From: an uncultured Clostridia bacterium
Lineage (GTDB): Bacteria > Bacillota > Clostridia > Christensenellales > Borkfalkiaceae
Direction: 5' to 3'
Assembly: GCA_944375795.1 (NCBI GenBank)
Contig: CALWAU010000043.1
Span: 1 to 38,986 of the forward strand
Length of the DNA: 38,986 bases
A model generated the notes under the pieces. The model was not told where the DNA came from, did no database searches, and was given only the letters and a program-made list of their open reading frames with translations. This document shows, one piece after another, positions 6,807-14,730 of this stretch. A program made the position numbers and the translations under genes. The number at the start of each line of letters is the position of its first letter. Within the stretch, counting starts at the first letter, position 1.

Positions 6807-7553
6807 ATGAATGTTTACGAACATATCAGAGAGTTTGACGTCAGGTATTGCGACGTCGATTTCAAGGACGAACTCAAGCCTTCCGCGATGCTCGCGTATT
6901 TTGAAGAAGCGGCCTGTTCGAGCGCGGACGAGCTCGGCTTCGGCTACGCCCGCCTCAAACCGATGGGGTTTACCTTCATGCTCACCAATATCCGCTGCCG
7001 CCTGTATCGGCCCGTTCTGCTCGGCGCCCGCGTGACCGTGAAAACCTGGCCGACGCCGCCCTCGTATGTGGTGTTCGGGAGAGAATACAAGATTTTGTCG
7101 GAAGGCGGGGAATGCCTGGCGGACGCCACCTCCCGTTGGTGCGTCGTCGATCTGAAGAACGGAAAGGTGCAGCCCTCCAAAGTGTTTCCGGAGCAGGATT
7201 ACGCTTCTTACAATCGCGCGCGGGCGCTGGACTGCAACCGCTGGAAATTTCCCGCGTATCCCGCGGACGAGGGGGAGCCTCGCTTTTCCATGACCGTCGC
7301 CAATTCGGAGTACGACCACAACATGCACGTCAACAACACCCGCTATGCGGACTACTGTTTCAACTGCTTCTCTTTGAAGGAGCTCGCCGCCCGTTCCCTG
7401 AAAGAATTTTCGCTCGGCTATCTCCGGCAGTGCCGGGAGGGGGACGGCCTCCGATTCGTGCGCAGAGAGGCGGAGGAAGGCGTCTTTCAGGTCGAGGGCT
7501 TCAACGAAGCGGGCGAAAACGTCGTGCGGTCGGAGATCCGCTTCGGGAACTGA
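6807..7553 (+). CDS. Acyl-ACP thioesterase (FatA/FatB-like family)
   Basis: 248 residues forming two hot-dog folds (about 1-125 and 155-248). The first begins with FDVRYCDVDFKDELKPSAML; the second carries YDHNMHVNNTRYADY (169-183), the family active-site region with the conserved Asn and His. Such enzymes hydrolyse acyl-ACP to free fatty acids in the cytoplasm and occur widely in Clostridia as stand-alone genes. The ATG at 6807 is chosen because family members start at this point and the -10 box ends only six bases before it, so upstream in-frame codons would not be transcribed. There is no Shine-Dalgarno sequence in the predicted mRNA. The gene is divergent from the rod-protein gene and appears to be monocistronic. 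Confidence 0.88.
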   Translation: MNVYEHIREFDVRYCDVDFKDELKPSAMLAYFEEAACSSADELGFGYARLKPMGFTFMLTNIRCRLYRPVLLGARVTVKTWPTPPSYVVFGREYKILSEGGECLADATSRWCVVDLKNGKVQPSKVFPEQDYASYNRARALDCNRWKFPAYPADEGEPRFSMTVANSEYDHNMHVNNTRYADYCFNCFSLKELAARSLKEFSLGYLRQCREGDGLRFVRREAEEGVFQVEGFNEAGENVVRSEIRFGN

Positions 7554-7575
7554 AAAGTTCTCCGAATCGAAGATT

Positions 7576-7607
7576 TTATAAAAATATACAGTATAAACCT
7601 TTTATAA
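7576..7607. other. AT-rich inverted repeat between the thioesterase and argG
   Basis: TTATAAAA (7576-7583) and TTTTATAA (7600-7607) are inverted around 16 bases in a very AT-rich stretch (7565-7665). AATGAATAAAA at 7607-7617 resembles half an ArgR box. It could be a regulatory region for argG or a degraded terminator; no firm assignment. Confidence 0.25.
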
Positions 7608-7672
7608 TGAATAAAACACAAAAAAGAATCTCAAAAAATTTATAAAAAGTCAAAATAAGGCCTCGTATTTGC

Positions 7673-7701
7673 TTGACGGGGCCGTTTTCGTGTAGTATAA
7701 T
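7673..7701 (+). promoter_or_regulatory. Sigma-A promoter of argG-argC-argJ
   Basis: TTGACG (7673-7678), 17 bases, TATAAT (7696-7701). The arms of a nine-base inverted repeat, GGCCGTTTT (7680-7688) and AAAACGGCC (7721-7729), flank the -10 box and start site. Confidence 0.88.
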
Positions 7702-7768
7702 AAAGCGCGACATCCGGAACAAAACGGCCGGAGCATCGGAAGAAAAAAATCATATTCGGAGAACGGAC

Positions 7769-8998
7769 ATGGAAAACAAGGAAAACATCAAAAAAATCGT
7801 ACTCGCGTATTCGGGCGGATTGGATACGTCCATCATCATTCCCTGGCTGAAAGAGAACTACGGGAATCCCGAGATCATCGCCGTTTCCGCCGACGTCGGA
7901 CAGGAATCGGAGCTGGAAGGGCTGGAGGAAAAGGCGCTGAAAACGGGCGCGTCCAAGCTCTACATAGAGGACCTCAGAAAGGAATTTATCGAGGACTACA
8001 TTTATCCCACCGTGCAGGCGGGCGCCAAGTATGAGGACAAATATCTGCTCGGCACCTCCTTTGCGCGCCCCGTCATCGCCAAGCGGCTTGTGGAAATCGC
8101 CAAGAAGGAAGGGGCGGACGCCATTTGCCACGGCTGCACGGGCAAGGGGAACGATCAGGTGCGTTTCGAGCTGACGATCAAGGCGTTTGCGCCCGAAATG
8201 AAGATCATCGCGCCCTGGCGTATCTGGAACATCAAGAGCCGCGAGGAGGAAATCGAGTACGCGGAGGCGCATCACATCCCTTTGAAAATTACGCGCGAGA
8301 CCAATTATTCCAAGGACAAAAACCTGTGGCATCTCTCGCACGAGGGCCTCGACCTCGAGGACCCCGCCAACGAGCCCGATTACGATAAGATCTGCGAGCT
8401 CGGCGTTTCGCCCTGGGCGGCGCCCGATAAGCCTACGTACCTTACCATTCATTTTGAGAAGGGCATTCCCACGGCGATCGACGGGAAGGAGATGGACAGC
8501 GTTTCCCTCATCGGAAAGCTGAACGAGGTCGGCGGCGCCAACGGCGTGGGGCTTTGCGACATGGTGGAAAACCGCCTTGTCGGCATGAAGTCCCGCGGGG
8601 TATACGAAACGCCGGGCGGCACTATTCTCTATACCGCGCACGAGCTTCTCGAGTCCATTTGCCTCGACAAAGCGACGATGCATTTCAAACAGCACGTCGC
8701 CATCAAGTTCGGCGAAATGGTGTACGACGGGCAGTGGTTCACGCCGCTGCGCGAGGCGCTGAGCGCGTTCGTGACCGAGACGCAGAAGACGGTGACGGGG
8801 GACGTGAAGCTGAAAATTTACAAGGGCAACGTGATGAACGCGGGAATCACCTCCCCGTATTCCCTGTACAGCGAAGATATCGCGACGTTCGATGACGACG
8901 GCGGCGCCTATCATCAGAACGATGCCGAGGGCTTCATCAATCTCTTCGGACTTCCCATCAAGGTCAAGGCGCTGCTCGACGCGAAAAAGCTCAAATAA
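7769..8998 (+). CDS. argG: Argininosuccinate synthase
   Basis: 409 residues, full length for the family. It joins citrulline and aspartate with ATP to give argininosuccinate, the penultimate step to arginine. The N-terminal PP-loop AYSGGLDTS (13-21) binds ATP, and [15 protein letters not shown] and the GRIP-like [14 protein letters not shown] segment are typical of the enzyme. ATG at 7769 is preferred over the in-frame codons further up because it lies past the predicted transcription start, follows a GGAG, and gives the usual N-terminus. It is first in an argG-argC-argJ unit; argH is not in the window. Confidence 0.97.
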   Translation: MENKENIKKIVLAYSGGLDTSIIIPWLKENYGNPEIIAVSADVGQESELEGLEEKALKTGASKLYIEDLRKEFIEDYIYPTVQAGAKYEDKYLLGTSFARPVIAKRLVEIAKKEGADAICHGCTGKGNDQVRFELTIKAFAPEMKIIAPWRIWNIKSREEEIEYAEAHHIPLKITRETNYSKDKNLWHLSHEGLDLEDPANEPDYDKICELGVSPWAAPDKPTYLTIHFEKGIPTAIDGKEMDSVSLIGKLNEVGGANGVGLCDMVENRLVGMKSRGVYETPGGTILYTAHELLESICLDKATMHFKQHVAIKFGEMVYDGQWFTPLREALSAFVTETQKTVTGDVKLKIYKGNVMNAGITSPYSLYSEDIATFDDDGGAYHQNDAEGFINLFGLPIKVKALLDAKKLK

Positions 8999-9030
8999 GC
9001 CGCACCTTTGTCGTGCAAAGAACAAGTAGT

Positions 9031-9963
9031 ATGTATAACGTATTTATAGACGGCCGGGAAGGAACGACGGGATTACAGATATACGAGCGTCTTATGTCAC
9101 GCAAAGATGTTTCGTTGCTCACCCTTTCCGAGGAGCTCCGCAAGGACGCGGGTGCGAGAAAGGAAATGATAAATCGGGCGGACGTCGTGTTTCTGTGTCT
9201 GCCCGACGATGCGGCGAGGGAGGCCGCGGGCCTGTGCGAAAATCCCGCGACGAAAATCATCGACGCCTCTACGGCGCATCGGACTTCGCCCGGATGGGCG
9301 TACGGCTTTCCCGAGCTGTCGCCCGCCTTTCGTTCGGAAATCGCCTCGTGCGGGCGCATCGCCAATCCCGGCTGCCACGCGAGCGGCTTTATCTCGATTG
9401 TCTATCCGTTGGTTTCCGCGGGGATCGTGGGGGCGGATTATCCCTTCGTCGCCCATTCCGTGACGGGGTACAGCGGCGGGGGGAAGAAGATGATCGCCGA
9501 ATATCGTTCGGCGGAGCGGGACGGGGAGTTGGACAGCCCCCGGCAATACGGCCTGTCCCTGCATCATAAGCATCTGCCCGAAATGACGAAGGTGTGCGGG
9601 CTCTCCCGCACGCCGATTTTCCAGCCGATCGTCGCCGATTTTTATGCGGGGATGTGCGTATCGGTGCCGCTGTTTGCGGATCTGATGAAAGTCCGGCTTT
9701 CGCCCGACGGCCTGCGCGATTTTTACCGCGATTTTTATCGGCGGGCGAAGCTGATTTCCGTGGACGGCGGGACGCATTCCTATCTCGGCGCCAACGTTTT
9801 GGCGGGGAGCGACCGCATGGAGCTCTACGTGGACGGAAACGACGGACAGCTGCTCGTTTCGTCGAGGTTCGACAATCTCGGCAAGGGCGCTTCGGGCGCG
9901 GCCGTGCAGAACATGAATATATCGCTCGGTCTGGACGAAACCGCGTTTTTGCGCGGCGTCTGA
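9031..9963 (+). CDS. argC: N-acetyl-gamma-glutamyl-phosphate reductase, short type
   Basis: 310 residues. It reduces acetylglutamyl phosphate to the semialdehyde with NADPH, the third arginine step. The N-terminus FIDGREGTTGLQIYERL is the nucleotide-binding segment, and NPGCHASG (112-119) places the catalytic cysteine at 115. The length and the 'DGREGTTG' start fit the shorter second type of ArgC, distinct from the 340-residue form usual in Bacillota. The ATG at 9031 is used; a GTG at 9013 is in frame, but the family N-terminus argues against it, and neither has a good ribosome site. It lies 32 bases after argG and 28 before argJ. Confidence 0.95.
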   Translation: MYNVFIDGREGTTGLQIYERLMSRKDVSLLTLSEELRKDAGARKEMINRADVVFLCLPDDAAREAAGLCENPATKIIDASTAHRTSPGWAYGFPELSPAFRSEIASCGRIANPGCHASGFISIVYPLVSAGIVGADYPFVAHSVTGYSGGGKKMIAEYRSAERDGELDSPRQYGLSLHHKHLPEMTKVCGLSRTPIFQPIVADFYAGMCVSVPLFADLMKVRLSPDGLRDFYRDFYRRAKLISVDGGTHSYLGANVLAGSDRMELYVDGNDGQLLVSSRFDNLGKGASGAAVQNMNISLGLDETAFLRGV

Positions 9964-9991
9964 ACGGAGCGGAAACAGAGGTTACGGAGTT

Positions 9992-11239
9992 ATGAGGAAG
10001 AACGGAGTCAACAGAGAAATGAAGCCGATAGAAGGCGGCGTCTGCGCGCCGGCGGGATTTTCGGCGAACGGCGTCCATTGCGGCATTCGCAAGAATAAAG
10101 AGAAAAAGGATCTGGCGCTCATCGTCTGCGAAAAGCGCGCGGCGACGGCGTGCGTATATACGACCAATCTGGTCAAGGGCGCGCCCATTTTGGTGACGCA
10201 GAAGCACGTTGCGGACGGCTACGCGCGCGCCGTGATCGTCAACAGCGGCAACGCGAATACCTGTAACGCCGACGGCGTGGAAATCGCGGAGAAAATGTGC
10301 GCGCTCGTCGAAAAGCACTGCGGTATCTCCGCGGACGACGTGGTCGTCGCCTCGACGGGGGTCATCGGACAGAAGCTTTCCCTCGAGCCCATCGCGCAGG
10401 GGATGGACGCGCTCGTTTCCGGGCTGGGGAGCGGGGCGGAAAACAGCCTCGCGGCGGCGGAGGCGATCATGACGACGGACACGGTCGTCAAGGAACTCTC
10501 CTATCAATTCGAGCTGGGCGACATCAAGTGCCGCATCGGCGCGATCTGCAAGGGCGTGGGTATGCTCTGTCCCAATATGGCGACGATGCTGATGTTCATC
10601 ACGACGGACGTCAACATTACGCCGCAGATGCTGCAAAAGGCAATTTCCGCCGACGTGCGGGACTCGCTCAACATGGTGAGCGTGGACAGGGACACCTCCA
10701 CCAACGATACCCTCTGCATCATGGCGAGCGGGCTCGCGGGGAATGCGGTCATTGACCGCCCCGATACCGACTATAAAAAATTCTGCCGGGCGCTGCACGC
10801 GGTGACCGCGGCGATGTGCCGCAAGATCGCCGCCGACGGAGAGGGCGCGACCAAGCTGATCGAATGCGTCGTCGCGGGCGCGAAGTCCAAGCAGGTCGCC
10901 CGGACGGTCGCGAAATCCGTCGTCTGCTCCAACCTCCTCAAAGCCGCGATTTTCGGCGCGGACGCCAATTGGGGGCGGGTGCTGTGCGCGATCGGCTATT
11001 CCGGGGCGGACGTGGACGTGCACAAAATCGGCGTATCCTTCCGTTCCGCGGCGGGGAAAATCGAGGTGTGCGAGGACGGAATGGGTATTCCCTTTTCCGA
11101 AGAGGCCGCCAAGAAGATCCTCAGCGAAAAGGAGATCGAAATCCGGATAGAGCTGCACGACGGAAATTACGGCGCCACGGCCTGGGGCTGCGACCTGACC
11201 TACGAGTACGTGCACATCAACGGCGATTATCGCAGCTGA
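9992..11239 (+). CDS. argJ: Bifunctional glutamate N-acetyltransferase / ornithine acetyltransferase
   Basis: 415 residues. ArgJ transfers acetyl from acetylornithine to glutamate, closing the acetyl cycle; some members also use acetyl-CoA. The protein cleaves itself before a threonine, here Thr198 in KGVGMLCPNMATML, to give two chains; the C-terminal FGADANWGRVLCAIGYSG and the ending DLTYEYVHINGDYRS are hallmarks. ATG 9992 has CGGAG upstream; Met10 at 10019 with GGAGTCAACAG before it is an alternative and gives the more usual N-terminus. Whether the first reaction with acetyl-CoA is retained cannot be judged. A GC-rich hairpin follows, then a new promoter for argB. Confidence 0.96.
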   Translation: MRKNGVNREMKPIEGGVCAPAGFSANGVHCGIRKNKEKKDLALIVCEKRAATACVYTTNLVKGAPILVTQKHVADGYARAVIVNSGNANTCNADGVEIAEKMCALVEKHCGISADDVVVASTGVIGQKLSLEPIAQGMDALVSGLGSGAENSLAAAEAIMTTDTVVKELSYQFELGDIKCRIGAICKGVGMLCPNMATMLMFITTDVNITPQMLQKAISADVRDSLNMVSVDRDTSTNDTLCIMASGLAGNAVIDRPDTDYKKFCRALHAVTAAMCRKIAADGEGATKLIECVVAGAKSKQVARTVAKSVVCSNLLKAAIFGADANWGRVLCAIGYSGADVDVHKIGVSFRSAAGKIEVCEDGMGIPFSEEAAKKILSEKEIEIRIELHDGNYGATAWGCDLTYEYVHINGDYRS

Positions 11240-11254
11240 TTGCGGATTTTTACG

Positions 11255-11274
11255 GCGGGAAATCCTTTTCCCGC
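11255..11274 (+). terminator. Hairpin after argJ, weak terminator
   Basis: GCGGGAAA (11255-11262) pairs with TTTCCCGC (11267-11274) around TCCT. No T-run follows, so it may slow or partly stop transcription, or protect the 3' end, rather than fully terminate. Confidence 0.4.
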
Positions 11275-11294
11275 GCGAAAGCCCTCCCGAAAGG

Positions 11295-11323
11295 TTGACA
11301 AAGCGGGGCGGCTGTGTTATAAT
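11295..11323 (+). promoter_or_regulatory. Perfect-consensus promoter of the argB-thiI unit
   Basis: TTGACA (11295-11300), 17 bases, TATAAT (11318-11323). The predicted leader to the argB ATG is about 17 bases, too short for an attenuator. Confidence 0.9.
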
Positions 11324-11346
11324 AGAAAAAATAGACGGGTGACGAG

Positions 11347-12204
11347 ATGATTTCCAAGCAGGAACAGGCGGAATTTCTGGCCGAGGCCATGCCTTACATC
11401 AAAAAATATAACGATAAGGTGCTCGTGATCAAATACGGCGGCAACGCGATGATCAACGAGGAACTCAAAACTTCCGTCATGCGGGATATCGTGCTGCTGC
11501 AGCTGGTGGGGATCAAGGTGGTCCTCGTGCACGGCGGCGGCCCGGAGATTTCCGAAATGCTCAAACGGGTGGGCATCGAAAGCCGCTTTGTGGGCGGTCT
11601 GCGCTATACCGACGCCGAAACGGCAGAAATCGTCCGCATGGTCCTGGCGGGCAAAATCAACAAGGCGCTCGTCAATCAGCTGGAGTCCTGCGGCGGCAAG
11701 GCGATAGGCCTTTGCGGAATCGACGGGCATATGCTCGGCTGCGAGAAGGAGAGCGAGGAACTCGGCTTCGTCGGCAAAATCGTCGACGTGAACATCAAAA
11801 TTATCGAAGATTGCCTGAACGCGGGGTATATTCCCGTCATTTCCACGGTCGGATACGACGACGAAGGGAACGTTTACAACATCAACGCCGACACCGCGGC
11901 GTCCGTGATCGCGGGCGAGCTGCAGGCGGAAAGCATGATTCTGATGACGGATATCCGCGGACTTCTGGAAAATAAGGACGACGAAAACTCGCTCATCAAG
12001 CGGGTATATGTATCCGATATTCCTTCCCTTATCAAACAGGGGATTATTTCGGGCGGTATGATCCCCAAGGTCGAATGCTGTCGGGAAGCCATTCGCCGGG
12101 GCGTCAAAAAAGTATTCATCACCGACGGCAGGGTCAATCATTCCGTTTTGATGGAATTGCTCTCCGACGAGGGCATGGGAACAATGTTCGTGAACGGGGA
12201 CTGA
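11347..12204 (+). CDS. argB: Acetylglutamate kinase
   Basis: 285 residues of the amino-acid kinase family. It phosphorylates N-acetylglutamate, the second arginine step. Visible motifs are VIKYGGNAM near residue 30 (phosphate binding), VLVHGGGPEI (substrate and ATP) and DTAASVIAGELQAESMILMTD with the C-terminal KVECCREAIRRGVKKVFITD. The N-terminal helix EFLAEAMPYIKKYNDK resembles the arginine-sensitive hexameric kinases, so feedback inhibition by arginine is plausible but inferred. The ATG follows GGTGACGAG, a modest ribosome site. It is first of the second arginine unit. Confidence 0.97.
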   Translation: MISKQEQAEFLAEAMPYIKKYNDKVLVIKYGGNAMINEELKTSVMRDIVLLQLVGIKVVLVHGGGPEISEMLKRVGIESRFVGGLRYTDAETAEIVRMVLAGKINKALVNQLESCGGKAIGLCGIDGHMLGCEKESEELGFVGKIVDVNIKIIEDCLNAGYIPVISTVGYDDEGNVYNINADTAASVIAGELQAESMILMTDIRGLLENKDDENSLIKRVYVSDIPSLIKQGIISGGMIPKVECCREAIRRGVKKVFITDGRVNHSVLMELLSDEGMGTMFVNGD

Positions 12205-12230
12205 TTTTTTGCGAAATCAGTCTTATTTTT
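12201..12230 (+). other. Short hairpin overlapping the argB stop
   Basis: CTGATTT (12201-12207) pairs with AAATCAG (12214-12220), followed by TCTTATTTTTT. The stem is AT-rich and short. It could act as a weak intra-operon terminator or mRNA stabiliser between argB and argD. Confidence 0.35.
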
Positions 12231-12262
12231 TGAAGAGGCGCCCGGAGACGGGCGAAAAAACT

Positions 12263-13435
12263 ATGAATTTCGAGCAAATCAAAGAGAGTGACGCGGCGCA
12301 TATCGCGCCGACATACAATCGTTTTTCGGTCGCGTTGGAGAGCGGCGAGGGCGCCACGCTGACCGATACGGCGGGAAAGAAATACATCGATTTTACGAGC
12401 GGCATCGGCGTAAATATTTTCGGCGTCAACGACGGGCAATGGAAAAGCGCCGTCATCGCGCAGCTGAATAAGGTACAGCATACCTGCAATTTGTATTATA
12501 CCGAGCCGCAGACCCGCCTTGCGGCGCTCCTGTGCGAGAAGTCGGGGGCGAAAAAGGTCTTTTTCGGCAACTCGGGCGCGGAGGCCAACGAATGCGCCAT
12601 CAAAGCGGCGAGAAAATATTCTTTCCGGAAATACGGGGAGGGTCGGTACGAAATCGTCACCCTCGTAAACGGCTTTCACGGGCGCACGCTCGCGACGCTG
12701 GCCGCGACCGGACAGGAGGAATTTCATAAATATTTCGGGCCTTTTCCCGGCGGTTTCGTCTATGCCGAGCCCGAATTTGCGGCCGTGAAGGAAAAGATCT
12801 CCGAAAAAACCTGCGCCGTCATGATGGAGCTTATTCAGGGCGAGAGCGGCGTACACGTGCTCGACGAGAACTTTGTCAGACAGATTACCGAATATTGCCG
12901 GGCGAAAGATATCCTTGTCATCGTCGATGAAGTGCAGTCGGGAAACGGCAGAACGGGTTACATGTATTCCTATCAGGGGTATGGTATTATTCCTGACATA
13001 GCAACGACGGCGAAGGGGCTGGGGGGCGGTTTGCCGATCGGTGCCTGCCTGTTGTTTGAAAAGACGGCGGACGCGTTTTCCTGCGGGGACCACGGCTCCA
13101 CGTTCGGCGGAAATCCCGTCGTCTGCGCGGGCGCCGTAAGCATCGTCGAAAGGCTGACGGACGACCTCTTTCTCGAGGTGCGCGCCAAGGGCGATTACCT
13201 GAAAACTTTTCTCTCCAAGATAAAGGGAGTGGAAGAAGTGACGGGAAAGGGGCTGATGATCGGGCTAAAACTGCATCCGGGCGTTTCGGTGCGCGCGGCG
13301 GCGGAGAAGTGTCTCGAAAAGGGACTGATGGTGCTGACGGCGCACGACCGGCTGCGCCTGCTCCCGCCCCTGACCATCACAAAGACGGAAATGAACGAAG
13401 GACTGAAAATATTGAACGAGGTATTGGCGGAATGA
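12263..13435 (+). CDS. argD: Acetylornithine aminotransferase
   Basis: 390 residues, a class III PLP aminotransferase. It makes N-acetylornithine from the semialdehyde using glutamate. The PLP lysine is Lys251 in TTAKGLGGGLPIGA; Asp222 in IVDEVQSGNGRTG contacts the cofactor, and GNSGAEANECAIKAARK (102-118) is the phosphate-binding stretch. ATG 12263 gives the family N-terminus. The ribosome site is odd: GGAGA lies in the loop of a small CGCCCG/CGGGCG hairpin about 14 bases upstream. The last four bases overlap the argF start (ATGA), which suggests translational coupling. Confidence 0.96.
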   Translation: MNFEQIKESDAAHIAPTYNRFSVALESGEGATLTDTAGKKYIDFTSGIGVNIFGVNDGQWKSAVIAQLNKVQHTCNLYYTEPQTRLAALLCEKSGAKKVFFGNSGAEANECAIKAARKYSFRKYGEGRYEIVTLVNGFHGRTLATLAATGQEEFHKYFGPFPGGFVYAEPEFAAVKEKISEKTCAVMMELIQGESGVHVLDENFVRQITEYCRAKDILVIVDEVQSGNGRTGYMYSYQGYGIIPDIATTAKGLGGGLPIGACLLFEKTADAFSCGDHGSTFGGNPVVCAGAVSIVERLTDDLFLEVRAKGDYLKTFLSKIKGVEEVTGKGLMIGLKLHPGVSVRAAAEKCLEKGLMVLTAHDRLRLLPPLTITKTEMNEGLKILNEVLAE

Positions 13436-14340
13436 AACATTTACTCAAGCTCGGCGATTTGTCGAGGGAAGAAATTCTGGGCATTCTCAATCTGGCGGAT
13501 CAGCTCAAGTACGAAAGGAAAAACAACATCCACAAGGACTATCTGAAGGGCAAGAAGCTCGGCATGATTTTCCAGAAGTCGTCCACGCGCACGAGGGTAT
13601 CTTTCGAGGTGGGCATGTACGAGTTGGGCGGTTACGCGCTCTTTTTGTCCGACCGCGATCTGCAGATCGGGCGGGGGGAACCTGTGCAGGATACGGCGCG
13701 CGTGCTTTCCCGCTATCTGGACGGGCTGATGATCCGCACCTTTGCGCAGAGTGAGGTGGAGGATTTCGCGAAATACGGTTCCATTCCCGTCATCAACGCG
13801 CTCACCGATTACGCGCATCCCTGTCAGGTGCTCGCGGATCTCATGACCATACGCGAATATAAGGGCTCTTTCAAGGGCTTGAAGATGTGCTTTGTGGGCG
13901 ACGGCAACAATATGGCAAATTCGCTCATGGTCGGCGCGCTGAAAACGGGCATGAAATTTTCCATCGCCTGTCCCGAGGGCTACGAGCCGGACGGGGCGCT
14001 CCTCGAATGGGCGAAGGGCTTCGGCGATGATTTCGAGATGACGACGGACGTCAAAAAGGCCGCGGAGGGGGCGGACGTGCTGTATACCGACGTCTGGGCG
14101 TCTATGGGCCAGGAGGAAGAAAGGGCGCTGCGCGAAAAGGCGTTTAAGGGCTATCAGATCAACGCGGAGGTGATGGCCTGCGCGGGGAAGGACGCGATGG
14201 TGCTGCACTGCCTGCCTGCGCATCGCGGCGAGGAGATCACCGAAGATGTGCTGGAAGCGCACGCCAGGGAGATCTTCGACGAGGCGGAAAACAGATTGCA
14301 CGCCCAGAAAGCGGTCATGTGCAAGCTGATGCGGGACTGA
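13432..14340 (+). CDS. argF: Ornithine carbamoyltransferase
   Basis: 302 residues. It condenses ornithine with carbamoyl phosphate to citrulline. STRTR at 51-55 binds carbamoyl phosphate, HPCQVLADLMT near 129-139 lines the active site, and HCLPAHRG (259-266) carries the ornithine-binding HCLP motif that separates OTC from aspartate transcarbamoylase. The start codon overlaps the argD stop by four bases. The carbamoyl phosphate synthase genes lie downstream in the same unit, so substrate supply and use are cotranscribed. Confidence 0.97.
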   Translation: MKHLLKLGDLSREEILGILNLADQLKYERKNNIHKDYLKGKKLGMIFQKSSTRTRVSFEVGMYELGGYALFLSDRDLQIGRGEPVQDTARVLSRYLDGLMIRTFAQSEVEDFAKYGSIPVINALTDYAHPCQVLADLMTIREYKGSFKGLKMCFVGDGNNMANSLMVGALKTGMKFSIACPEGYEPDGALLEWAKGFGDDFEMTTDVKKAAEGADVLYTDVWASMGQEEERALREKAFKGYQINAEVMACAGKDAMVLHCLPAHRGEEITEDVLEAHAREIFDEAENRLHAQKAVMCKLMRD

Positions 14341-14353
14341 GGTCGACAGCCGT

Positions 14354-14713
14354 ATGCCGGAAAGGGAGAAAGTTTCGGACGATTGGCGATACTTAAACGG
14401 CAGCTATCTGCGCGGGCGCACGTTTGAATATCGCGCCTACGGTCCGGCGGAGCCGGGTGGCGACCACGATCACTGCGCGTTTTGTTGGGCGAAATTTCTT
14501 CCGTATCCGGCGGGAGAGGCGCAGACGGAGGGCTGGGTCACGGTCTGGAAAGAGGCCTATTCGCCGGGGCGGCACGACGCGCGCCGGGGAAAGGACGGAA
14601 GCCTTGCCGTGCCCGTCGTAGGCCGTGCGGGAAACGAAGCGGTGCAGGCCCGTTGGGTCTGCCGGAAGTGCTTCGACGATTTCAGAGATGTTCTCGATTT
14701 GAAAGCGAAATAA
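14354..14713 (+). CDS. Small conserved-looking cysteine protein between argF and carA
   Basis: 119 residues, function unknown. It has two Cys-x2-Cys pairs: DHDHCAFCWAKF near 38-49 and ARWVCRKCFDDFRDV close to the C-terminus, separated by a charged segment with GWVTVWKEAY. The pattern suggests one bound zinc. I recall short Bacillota proteins of similar form (HCxFCWxKF then WVCxxCFxDF) annotated only as hypothetical, but cannot check the relation. It begins 13 bases after argF with GAGG some 10 bases before the ATG, and ends 17 bases before carA, so it is cotranscribed with the arginine/carbamoyl genes. A regulatory or chaperone role there would be speculation. Confidence 0.7.
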   Translation: MPEREKVSDDWRYLNGSYLRGRTFEYRAYGPAEPGGDHDHCAFCWAKFLPYPAGEAQTEGWVTVWKEAYSPGRHDARRGKDGSLAVPVVGRAGNEAVQARWVCRKCFDDFRDVLDLKAK

Positions 14714-14730
14714 AAAAACGAAGGAAAGCC

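Noticed and set aside
7554-7768. T-box or other riboswitch before argG
   Set aside because: No T-box core (AGGGTGGNACCGCG) or known riboswitch fold is visible, and the leader past the promoter is only about 60 bases.
12872-12886. TTGTCAGACA resembling the TATGTC-N-GACATA dyad
   Set aside because: Two mismatches and inside argD, coding for a normal FVRQITEY segment; best read as chance.
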